Assembly (NCBI GenBank): GCA_016791465.1
Contig: JAEUWE010000186.1
Span: 1-5,032 of the forward strand
Length of the DNA stretch: 5,032 nt
Reading direction: 5' to 3'
From: Pseudobdellovibrionaceae bacterium
Lineage (GTDB): Bacteria > Bdellovibrionota > Bdellovibrionia > Bdellovibrionales > JAMPXM01
Below, piece by piece: positions 1-5,032 of this stretch. The position numbers and the translations under genes are program-made. The notes under the pieces were generated by a model that was given only the letters and a program-made list of their open reading frames with translations, made no database searches and had not been told where the DNA came from. Numbering within the stretch: the first letter of the stretch is position 1; every line of letters starts with the position of its first letter.

Positions 1-332
1 GCATCGCGATCTTTATTGGTCTCAAGAGTCTTGAGCGACGCGAGAAAGACAAGCAGCGGAGTCGCAGCTTCGTATCCGAAGAGCGTATCATACTCGATCG
101 CGATTCCAGCTGACGCTGCGGCTCCGGTCAGAAACAAGGCCCAGCGGGGTGGAAGTTTAAGGCCGCGATAGAGATGGCCCAGCTTCCAGGTGAGTGCGGC
201 GATTGACGCGATCAGGGTCCAGACCGGGATGTTGGTGACGTGTGCGGCGATATTGATTGCGAGAACACCAAGAAGAAGCGACTGAAAGGGGCGATCCCAG
301 AGCTCCATGTCGGCGCGGGCTTGAATGCTCAT
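1..332 (-). CDS. TgpA-type transglutaminase, N-terminal part (cut by window edge)
   Basis: Partial gene: the start is inside the window and the 3' part is missing beyond position 1, leaving 110 codons. The visible protein is hydrophobic, with likely membrane segments at about residues 16-49 (one or two helices) and 66-85. At 90-110 comes the pattern TPLLVFLASLKTLETNKDRD. This matches the conserved LL..L..LK.LE....RD stretch of the TgpA_N (DUF3488) membrane domain. In full-length family members a periplasmic transglutaminase-like domain with a Cys-His-Asp triad follows, and it cannot be checked here. The ATG overlaps the stop of the DUF58 gene as ATGA (332-329), so translation is probably coupled; a weak GGAA lies 8 bases upstream. 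Position as third gene after MoxR and DUF58 is the usual order for this cluster. The family identification is firm, but enzymatic activity is inference because the catalytic part is not visible. Confidence 0.85.
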   Translation of the reverse strand, partial: MSIQARADMELWDRPFQSLLLGVLAINIAAHVTNIPVWTLIASIAALTWKLGHLYRGLKLPPRWALFLTGAAASAGIAIEYDTLFGYEAATPLLVFLASLKTLETNKDRD

Positions 333-1303
333 GTGTGTTTTTCCGATTTGAACTGAGCGAGTTCGGCCCAGGCTTGATGGGCAAAGCTAACCCCACGATT
401 GGGTCCCAGTGTTCGATGTGGCAGCTTGAGCGTAAAGGTCTCATTTTTCTTTGATGCGATATCAATCCACTGTGAGAGTTGCTGGAGCTTGATCTCGGTG
501 CTGGCCTCACTCCCGGGAAGAGATGAGAAGTCAAAAAAGAGAGTCGTCTGTGCTGCTTCATCGTACTGTTTGGTCAGGAGACCGCGGCCTTTTGCGTAGA
601 GTTTCCAGTCGATTCGCTTGAGACTGTCGCCATCCCGGTAGGCACGGTGTTCTGAGAACTCTTCGGCCCCTGTCGACCTTTTCAATCCATCGCCAGAGGC
701 GTCTCCTGTTTTCTGCCACGCCAATTGACCGCGTCGCGCAGGATAAATCACCGCATGCGCTTGGCTTGGTTGGTACTGCCAGGCCTTGAAGAGTCCAAAT
801 GGTGCAGTTGTCGAGAGTACAAAGAGAGAGAGCTCGTGAACTCCGCGACCTGGAGCGTGGAAACTTGCAAGCAGACGACTGTCGGTCTGTGGTGATATCG
901 GCCGACGGGCATCGTATTGCGCTTCTTTTTTGTAGCCGCGAATTGAGAACTCGCAATTGAGTTTGGCCGACTTGTCGTCGTTAAAAACGACGGCGGCAAC
1001 AGCAAAGGTATTGTCGGCAAAACCATGAACGGCTTCGACGTTCTTGAGTGTGAGTTTATTGATATTGTTGTGGGTTGAAATCATCGCAGTAAACATCAGC
1101 GCGAGCATGAAGAAGCCAAGCAAGTTGACGAGGTTGTTTTGGTAAGCGGCGCCGATGAGAAGCATGAGGATTGAACCGCTGATAAAAAGTGCACCAAATT
1201 TGGTTGGGATAATGTAGACGCGGCCATAACGATGGCGAAAGCCGCGTTGCCGAGGGCGGGAGGCGGCGTTGGCGTTAGATGGCTTGAACTTGCGCCAAAA
1301 CAT
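329..1303 (-). CDS. DUF58 domain membrane protein
   Basis: A 324-residue protein with a basic N-terminus and two membrane helices at about 38-53 and 57-76, preceded by YIIPTKFG, as in many proteobacterial DUF58 proteins. The family signature is clear at 216-250: FSEHRAYRDGDSLKRIDWK followed by LLTKQYDE. The C-terminal part (256-320: FFDFSSLPGSE, LKLPH, G-x(5)-H, LAQF) resembles the short proteobacterial DUF58 subgroup; the von Willebrand A-like MIDAS pattern is degenerate (DFSSL rather than DxSxS). Start choice: the reading frame is open to an ATG at 1381, but that would overlap MoxR by 107 bp and has a non-family N-terminus. The ATG at 1303 has GAAAGG at 1315-1310, six bases upstream, and leaves a 29-bp overlap with moxR. 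Its biochemical role is unknown; the family is consistently linked to MoxR ATPases, and an envelope-related role is inferred. Confidence 0.9.
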   Translation of the reverse strand: MFWRKFKPSNANAASRPRQRGFRHRYGRVYIIPTKFGALFISGSILMLLIGAAYQNNLVNLLGFFMLALMFTAMISTHNNINKLTLKNVEAVHGFADNTFAVAAVVFNDDKSAKLNCEFSIRGYKKEAQYDARRPISPQTDSRLLASFHAPGRGVHELSLFVLSTTAPFGLFKAWQYQPSQAHAVIYPARRGQLAWQKTGDASGDGLKRSTGAEEFSEHRAYRDGDSLKRIDWKLYAKGRGLLTKQYDEAAQTTLFFDFSSLPGSEASTEIKLQQLSQWIDIASKKNETFTLKLPHRTLGPNRGVSFAHQAWAELAQFKSEKHT

Positions 1304-2240
1304 CTTCAGCCTTTCGGCGGCCCGTTTCGCCAGTCGGATCTTCTGTCGGATTGAGCCGATGCGAGAGAACCGGAACAGCAATCGCCTGAACGTCTTCGGG
1401 CAAAGTCATGTTGCGTCCCATCAGGTAGGCCCATGCTCGCGCTGAGCGTGCAAGCGCGAGAGATCCGCGAGGAGAGAGGCCTTCGCCCATAACACCGGAA
1501 CCACGAGTTTTGGCTGCGATGGCGTGGATGTATTGAATGATTGCATCGGAGAGATGAACTTGATCGACGGCCTGTTGATGATGGATCAACGATGTGCTGT
1601 CGAAAATGGGATCGAGTTTTTCAATGCGATCGTTTGGTCCGCCTTCGGTGAGCCCTTCGCGCAGGAGTTTTTTCTCGGCCTCTTGGTCGGGATAGCCAAG
1701 GCCAATCCGCATAAGGAAGCGATCGAGTTGTGACTCGGGAAGCGGGTAGGTGCCGACTTGCTGCCGCGGGTTCTGTGTCGCAATAACGAAGAATGGATTT
1801 GGAAGCGAAAGCGTTTCACCGTCGATTGAAATCTGTCGCTCTTCCATTGCTTGGAGACAGGCCGATTGGGTTTTTGGAGTTGCGCGGTTGAGCTCGTCAG
1901 CCAGAACGAATGGTGAAAAGAGCGGACCTTTGACGACCTTGAACTCTCCTGTCCGTGGATCAAAGATACGACCGCCGATGAGATCAGATGGAAGCATATC
2001 GTTTGTGAACTGCACGCGTGTGACGGGAAGCGAAAGAAGATGCGCAATTGTTTTGACGAGAGTGGTTTTGCCAACGCCTGGGACATCTTCGATCAGGAGG
2101 TGTCCTCTGGCCAGGATGCACGTCAGCGCCAACTGGATCTCTCGATCTTTTCCAAAAACCACGGTGGACGCGCGGTTCACGAAGCTTTGCAGGATGTGGG
2201 ACATCGAATCGTGCGACGATGGTGTTTTAGACGTTTTCAT
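1275..2240 (-). CDS. MoxR family AAA+ ATPase
   Basis: A 321-residue AAA+ ATPase of the MoxR family, at the usual length. Visible motifs: Walker A DVPGVGKTT at 52-60 (K58), FTNDMLPSDLIG at 78-89, Walker B VLADELNRA at 112-120 (D115, E116), KTQSACLQAMEERQ at 123-136, sensor 1 IATQNP at 153-158 (N157), TYPLPESQLDRF at 164-175 with the likely arginine finger R174, and sensor 2 LSPRGSLAL at 256-264 (R258). The C-terminal helical lid domain follows. The protein is cytoplasmic and is expected to act as an ATP-driven chaperone for partners from its operon, here the DUF58 and TgpA-like proteins. Start choice: the ATG at 2240 has GGGA at 2249-2246, five bases upstream. The frame is open to an ATG at 2354, but the extra 38 residues are not family-like and lack a ribosome binding site; ATG 2204 also lacks one. 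It is the first gene of the leftward operon. No convincing promoter was found in the 100-bp gap upstream. Confidence 0.95.
   Translation of the reverse strand: MKTSKTPSSHDSMSHILQSFVNRASTVVFGKDREIQLALTCILARGHLLIEDVPGVGKTTLVKTIAHLLSLPVTRVQFTNDMLPSDLIGGRIFDPRTGEFKVVKGPLFSPFVLADELNRATPKTQSACLQAMEERQISIDGETLSLPNPFFVIATQNPRQQVGTYPLPESQLDRFLMRIGLGYPDQEAEKKLLREGLTEGGPNDRIEKLDPIFDSTSLIHHQQAVDQVHLSDAIIQYIHAIAAKTRGSGVMGEGLSPRGSLALARSARAWAYLMGRNMTLPEDVQAIAVPVLSHRLNPTEDPTGETGRRKAEDVLAQVQAI
1310..1315 (-). promoter_or_regulatory. Ribosome binding site of the DUF58 gene
   Basis: On the minus strand GAAAGG lies six bases before ATG 1303, inside the 3' end of the MoxR gene. It decides between this start and the longer frame starting at 1381, which has no comparable site. 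Confidence 0.6.
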
Positions 2241-2276
2241 GCTGATCCCATATCGGCATTTCGGCGTTTCGAGTTG

Positions 2277-2345
2277 ATGGCCAAAGGTCGTGAGCTTGAA
2301 GAGTTCTTGGCAAGGGATGGAGCTAGTGGCCCAATGGAGAAGTGA
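2277..2345 (+). CDS. Possible 22-codon leader ORF upstream of the basic-tail membrane protein
   Basis: Short plus-strand frame ATG 2277 to TGA 2343-2345, encoding a charged peptide that begins MAKGRELEEFLARDG. It lies within the gap between divergent genes. Its stop overlaps the GTG start of the next gene as GTGA (2342-2345), the arrangement expected of translationally coupled genes, and its last codons lie within the stem-loop at 2328-2359. Against it: the frame continues open to the left across moxR (antisense), so an open frame here is not surprising in itself; it is very short, and only a weak GAG precedes the ATG. No family is recognised. Treat it as a candidate leader peptide, not an established gene. 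Confidence 0.25.
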   Translation: MAKGRELEEFLARDGASGPMEK

Positions 2346-2365
2346 ATCCTCCATTCGGCTTTTTT
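2328..2365 (+). terminator. Terminator-like stem-loop followed by six Ts (possible attenuator)
   Basis: Seven perfect base pairs are formed by AATGGAG (2333-2339) and CTCCATT (2349-2355) around a nine-base loop. The stem is extended below by one C-C mismatch and four further pairs (2328-2331 with 2357-2360, one of them G-T). TTTTTT follows at 2360-2365. This is the form of a rho-independent terminator for rightward transcription; the reverse orientation has no T-run. It is oddly placed, because the only upstream rightward sequence is the gap and DNA antisense to moxR. The loop contains the proposed GTG start (2342) of the next gene and the stem contains its GGAG. It could therefore be an attenuator, a hairpin hiding the start site, or the end of an antisense or small RNA. 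Function is inference. Confidence 0.5.
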
Positions 2366-2791
2366 AAGTTTGTCGCCGTTGTTGCGTTGATGTTCTACGT
2401 CGCCGGTCGAGCGATTGTTCCGGGCTTCTTGCGCGATGTGAATCCGATGATCGTGGGAGTCCTGGTCTATGTTTGGTATCGCTGGGCCAGGACTAAAGCT
2501 TGGTGGCCGCGGCCAATGCAAGGTCGTGACGACACACCCAAACAGGTCCAGGTGCCGCACGGTGTGCTACTTGAGAAGCTAAAAAAGAAGGCGCGCGTTA
2601 GTCAAAAGCGAGCGACGGGTCGGCCGACGCTCCCGCAGTTCGATGTGAGCGAAGAATCTTCTGATGTGGCCTTCGCAGAGAGCGCGATGACCGCACCGGC
2701 ATCCAAAGAGCGGGCAAAACGGGTTCGAGCCAAAACTGTAAGAAAGAAAGTTACACGTGCGCGACGAGCAAAGATGGATCGGGATTGCTGA
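2342..2791 (+). CDS. Hypothetical membrane-anchored protein with a basic C-terminal tail
   Basis: I do not recognise this protein. From the first usable start (GTG 2342; the frame is closed by TAG at 2324) it has 149 residues. Two hydrophobic stretches, about 8-30 and 36-47, form a likely hairpin in the inner membrane. A Trp/Arg-rich border follows (YRWARTKAWWPRP at 46-58). The rest is hydrophilic: a charged segment LLEKLKKKAR at 76-85, an acidic Ser-rich stretch around 102-114, then a tail at 122-144 made largely of Lys, Arg and Ala (KERAKRVRAKTVRKK and onwards). Such tails may bind nucleic acid, acidic lipid or another polyanion, but this is inference. Codon use looks like that of neighbouring genes. 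The start is uncertain: GGAG is only two bases before the GTG and both sit in a stem-loop. ATG 2390 is an alternative, without a visible ribosome binding site, that would remove half of the first helix. The 3' end overlaps the EamA gene by 35 bp, so the two are probably co-expressed. Confidence 0.6.
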   Translation: MNPPFGFFKFVAVVALMFYVAGRAIVPGFLRDVNPMIVGVLVYVWYRWARTKAWWPRPMQGRDDTPKQVQVPHGVLLEKLKKKARVSQKRATGRPTLPQFDVSEESSDVAFAESAMTAPASKERAKRVRAKTVRKKVTRARRAKMDRDC

Positions 2792-3641
2792 GGTTCTGGC
2801 CTCGGGATTTTGTTTTGGATTCTTAGGTTTTTTTGGCAAGCGGGCGCTGGCGAGCGGAATTACTCCTGGTGAGTTCTTGGCGCTTCGCTATCTTCTGGCG
2901 GCGCTTATGATGGGTTTGATTGTGAGTGTCCGCAGTCGGTCCGTGACGACACTCTATCGCGGAGCGCGAACGTCGCTTGTGTGTTTTTCTCTTGGCGTGC
3001 TCGGTTATGCCGTATTTTCAAGTTTCTATTTTATGGCGCTGCAGACGATTTCGGCGTCGCTGACGGTGATCCTTCTCTATCTGTATCCGGTGCTTGTGAC
3101 CTTGGGTGGCGTCGTTTTTTTGCGTGAGCACATCAATCGACATCGGCTTCCCGCTCTGCCATTGGCTTTTCTCGGCATGATTCTTCTTGTCGGGTCGGAT
3201 GTACTGGCCTCAGCCGGGTCTGTCAAAATCGGTGTTCTTTTTGGGCTTCTGTCGGCCTTTTTTTATTCGCTCTACATCTTGCTTTCAGCGAAGCTTTTGA
3301 AAAACACCGATCCGTGGGTTTCGACATTCTGGATTCAGCTTGGCGCCGGTGTTGCGCTGTTCACATTACACTTTCGGTCTCTTGAACGCGTGTATGAAGT
3401 CGCAAGACTTTCAAGTTGGGATCTTGTCGGTGTTTCGTTTGTCTGTTCGGTCCTCGCGATGTCTTTATTTTTATCGGGACTACTTAAAATTCGAAGCTGG
3501 GAGGCCTCTCTGCTTTCGATGTCAGAGCCGATTTCTGGTGTCGCGGTTGGGCTTTTGCTTCTGGGTGAGCATCTTGAGCCAAGTCAGTGGCTGGGAGCGG
3601 GACTTGTGATGGTGGCTTTGGTTTTCGTCTCGCGCCGATAG
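2757..3641 (+). CDS. EamA/DMT family transporter
   Basis: A 294-residue integral membrane protein with about ten helices (roughly 8-27, 38-57, 72-92, 97-114, 116-123 with 131-148, 157-180, 187-205, 223-243, 250-270, 276-292), the standard size and topology of the drug/metabolite transporter superfamily. Two EamA repeats are visible. The first ends with LYPVLVTLGGVVFLREHI (109-126, E124). The second has SEPISGVAVGLLLLGEHL (256-273, E271) followed by the final helix. Members export amino acids, metabolites or drugs across the inner membrane, or import sugars and nucleotide precursors; the substrate cannot be told from sequence. Start: GTG 2757, inside the preceding gene, with a weak AGAAAG six bases upstream; no other standard start keeps the first helix. 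Its TAG stop is directly followed by the stop of the convergent peptidase gene, so no separate terminator exists downstream. Three runs of seven Ts lie within the gene. Confidence 0.9.
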   Translation: MRDEQRWIGIAEVLASGFCFGFLGFFGKRALASGITPGEFLALRYLLAALMMGLIVSVRSRSVTTLYRGARTSLVCFSLGVLGYAVFSSFYFMALQTISASLTVILLYLYPVLVTLGGVVFLREHINRHRLPALPLAFLGMILLVGSDVLASAGSVKIGVLFGLLSAFFYSLYILLSAKLLKNTDPWVSTFWIQLGAGVALFTLHFRSLERVYEVARLSSWDLVGVSFVCSVLAMSLFLSGLLKIRSWEASLLSMSEPISGVAVGLLLLGEHLEPSQWLGAGLVMVALVFVSRR

Positions 3642-4823
3642 TTAGAGCTTGGCGAAGAGCGCTGGATACCATCGGCTGAGTGCTGTAATGCGGGTGCCGA
3701 GGCTTTCAAGCTCGATGTATTCTTCGACAGTATGCATGCGGCCACCGACTGGCCCAAGGCCATCCATAATGAAGAGCCCTGGTCGCGACATGTGGTTGAC
3801 GTCTCCCGCGCCGCCCGCTTTGACGGCCTGAATGCTGCGGCCCTCCGACTCACTCAAAGTGACCAGTAACTGTGTGATGACATCGCCGTATTGAGCGTCG
3901 CTGTCGAATGGGGGGCAGTCGTCAACAATTTCAAAAGTCGAACGATTGATTTTGGCGAGCGTGTCGATCACGAGGTGGTGAATGAGATCGCGCTCATGGA
4001 AGCTTGAGAAACGTGTGTCGAGCTTAATATGGACTTCACCGCAGACGATATTGTGTTTGCCTCGACCGCCTTCGATATGACCGACATGAAGCGAGAGCCC
4101 TTCGCCAGGTGGAGTGCCCTGTTGTTTCTTCAGCTTCTGCACCTCGTTCACGAGCGATGTGATGAGAGTGGCCGCTTCGTGTGCGGCGTTGAGTTCTTCG
4201 CCACGACAGCGGCCCGCATGGGCCTCAATGCCTTGGATGTGAATGTTGTACCAGCGGTTGCCGCGGCGGCTAGTGATGATGGAGCCGTCCTCGAGAGCGG
4301 GTTCAAAACCAAGGACCGCAACCGACTTTGTGCCGATGTCTTGGTAGAGACGGTGCCAAGCCGTCGAACCGGTTTCTTCGTCGGGAGATGAAACAACGCG
4401 AAGTCCGATTGGAGGTTCGTGAGTTTCACTTAAGTATTCACGAAGGCTCTCAATCAGAACGACGAGCCCACCTTTATTGTCGATGATTCCAGCGCCGTGG
4501 GCGAGGCGAACGGGAGCTTGATTGTCGATCTGACTATGGCCTTCTCGGTAGGGACCGGCATCGTTCACCGAGAGAACGGTGTCGATATGAGAAACAAAAG
4601 TGACAAAGTCATTTTTTCGAGTTGGCGAAGGCTTTTCTGCAATCAAAAGATCATCGGTTTTTCCGCTCGGGTCGCGGTGCCAATTGATCTGAAAGCCAAG
4701 CTGTTGAAGTTCGTTGGCGATGATCGCGTGGGTCTCGCGAACTTGATTCTGCACGGCTGTTGGTGACGGCTGGTTGACGAGTTTTTTGAGCAGCTGTTCG
4801 GCGCGAGTTTGCGTGACGTTCAT
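3642..4823 (-). CDS. M20 family zinc metallopeptidase (carboxypeptidase G2-like)
   Basis: A 393-residue cytoplasmic hydrolase (no signal peptide) with the complete M20 dizinc site. Visible residues: SHIDTV at 78-83 (zinc ligand H79, supporting D81), GAGIIDNKGG at 110-119 (bridging D115), SSPDEETGS at 145-153 (general base E149, zinc ligand E150), GFEPA at 172-176 (E174) and GRMHTVEEYI at 361-370 (H364). Their order and spacing match carboxypeptidase G2. The inserted lid/dimerisation domain is at about 186-300 with IEAHAG at 199-204 (H202). GGAGDVNHMSRPG at 337-349 and DGLGPVGG at 354-361 are also typical. Such enzymes cleave amide bonds of peptides or N-acyl amino acids; I cannot tell whether this one is a carboxypeptidase, dipeptidase or deacylase. 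Start: ATG 4823 has a strong AGAGGAG at 4835-4829, five bases upstream, and overlaps the upstream transporter stop as ATGA, so expression is coupled to that transporter. Confidence 0.93.
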   Translation of the reverse strand: MNVTQTRAEQLLKKLVNQPSPTAVQNQVRETHAIIANELQQLGFQINWHRDPSGKTDDLLIAEKPSPTRKNDFVTFVSHIDTVLSVNDAGPYREGHSQIDNQAPVRLAHGAGIIDNKGGLVVLIESLREYLSETHEPPIGLRVVSSPDEETGSTAWHRLYQDIGTKSVAVLGFEPALEDGSIITSRRGNRWYNIHIQGIEAHAGRCRGEELNAAHEAATLITSLVNEVQKLKKQQGTPPGEGLSLHVGHIEGGRGKHNIVCGEVHIKLDTRFSSFHERDLIHHLVIDTLAKINRSTFEIVDDCPPFDSDAQYGDVITQLLVTLSESEGRSIQAVKAGGAGDVNHMSRPGLFIMDGLGPVGGRMHTVEEYIELESLGTRITALSRWYPALFAKL

Positions 4824-5032
4824 CTGCGCTCCTCTGGAAATGGAACACGGCTCAGAAGGTAGCCGCCAGTAGCGAAAAGAATGAGAAGGCTAATGAGCGA
4901 GAGGCGAGGGCTTGTTGAAATCAAACTTGTGATCGCAATGAGTGTCGGTCCAAGAATCGATGAGAATCGTCCGAGCATATTGAAGAAGCCAAAGAACTCG
5001 CCCGATTTATCGGCTGGAATCATCTGTCCAAA
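4820..5032 (-). CDS. MFS transporter, C-terminal end (UMF1/Atg22-like; cut by window edge)
   Basis: The last 70 codons of a gene that begins beyond position 5032; the frame is open to the edge (FGQ precedes the first in-window Met at 5023). Two final helices are visible, about residues 22-38 and 44-62 of the visible part, with a short basic C-terminus. The stretch GEFFGFFNMLGRFSSILGP (visible residues 11-29) closely resembles the EFFGxYxxxGKxxxxLGP pattern before helix 11 of the UMF1 group of the major facilitator superfamily, related to yeast vacuolar amino-acid effluxer Atg22. S-PRLSLISLL fits the following helix. The protein would sit in the inner membrane. The TGA stop overlaps the peptidase ATG as ATGA, an operon arrangement suggesting related substrates. 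Membership of MFS is fairly sure; the subgroup rests on one motif, and the substrate is unknown. Confidence 0.8.
   Translation of the reverse strand, partial: FGQMIPADKSGEFFGFFNMLGRFSSILGPTLIAITSLISTSPRLSLISLLILFATGGYLLSRVPFPEERR
4829..4835 (-). promoter_or_regulatory. Ribosome binding site of the M20 peptidase gene
   Basis: Minus-strand AGAGGAG lies five bases before ATG 4823, within the last codons of the transporter gene. It is the best Shine-Dalgarno match I found in the window and fixes the peptidase start. Confidence 0.75.

Noticed and set aside
1304..1381. Longer DUF58 start at ATG 1381
   Set aside because: It would overlap the MoxR gene by 107 bp, adds a non-family basic stretch, and ATG 1303 has a good ribosome binding site.
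1750..2277. Long plus-strand open frame antisense to moxR
   Set aside because: Its composition (rich in Arg, Ser and Pro) and exact coverage of a conserved AAA+ gene mark it as a shadow of that gene.
2274..2302. Possible rightward promoter (TTGATG, then a weak -10)
   Set aside because: The -35-like hexamer is acceptable, but nothing close to TATAAT lies 16-18 bases downstream. On the minus strand no pair was convincing either, so no promoter is called.
2241..2354. Longer MoxR start at ATG 2354
   Set aside because: The extra 38 residues do not resemble MoxR N-termini, there is no ribosome binding site, and the region holds the stem-loop and the divergent gene's start.
2237..2560. Minus-strand open frame across the divergent gap
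   Set aside because: It has low-complexity, His- and Pro-rich content without family resemblance, and it is antisense to the hydrophobic N-terminus of a more convincing plus-strand gene.
3690..3716. Imperfect inverted repeat CGAG...CTCG near the 3' end of the M20 gene
   Set aside because: The stem is short with a bulge, it lies within coding sequence and has no T-tract, so it is not a supported terminator.
4029..4391. Plus-strand open frame inside the M20 peptidase gene
   Set aside because: It is antisense to conserved zinc-site codons, with no ribosome binding site or recognisable product.

Overview
The window is compact, single-copy bacterial protein-coding DNA of roughly balanced base composition. 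It has no rRNA, tRNA, CRISPR array, insertion sequence or long repeat that I can see. The proteins are inner-membrane and cytoplasmic types of a Gram-negative bacterium. The MoxR / DUF58 / TgpA_N trio has the short DUF58 form common in proteobacteria. I lean towards a proteobacterium or a Bdellovibrionota-like lineage, but this is only an impression from protein style and composition.

Layout. (1) Positions 1-2240, minus strand: a three-gene operon read leftwards. It runs MoxR-type AAA+ ATPase (2240-1275), DUF58 membrane protein (1303-329), then the N-terminal part of a TgpA-type transglutaminase that runs off the left edge (332-1). The genes overlap by 29 bp and by 4 bp (ATGA). (2) Positions 2241-2341: the only non-coding gap, about 100 bp, between divergent genes. 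It holds a terminator-like stem-loop followed by six Ts (2328-2365) and a possible 22-codon leader ORF (2277-2345). (3) Positions 2342-3641, plus strand: an unrecognised small membrane protein with a very basic tail (2342-2791), overlapping by 35 bp a ten-helix EamA/DMT transporter (2757-3641). (4) Positions 3642-5032, minus strand: the C-terminal end of an MFS transporter resembling the UMF1/Atg22 group (runs off the right edge, stops at 4820), overlapping by ATGA an M20 family zinc metallopeptidase (4823-3642). The transporter EamA and the peptidase are convergent with no base between their stop codons.

How the genes work together. MoxR ATPases are thought to act as chaperones for partner proteins in their own operon, here the DUF58 and transglutaminase-like membrane proteins, probably in envelope maintenance. 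The MFS transporter and M20 hydrolase are translationally coupled and may handle a common substrate (import then hydrolysis, or hydrolysis then export); the substrate is not visible. The plus-strand pair is probably co-transcribed.

Most of the window is ordinary. The part most worth a second look is 2270-2400, where a leader-like ORF, a terminator-like hairpin and the start codon of an unrecognised gene are superimposed. This suggests attenuation or start-site occlusion, but it is unproven.
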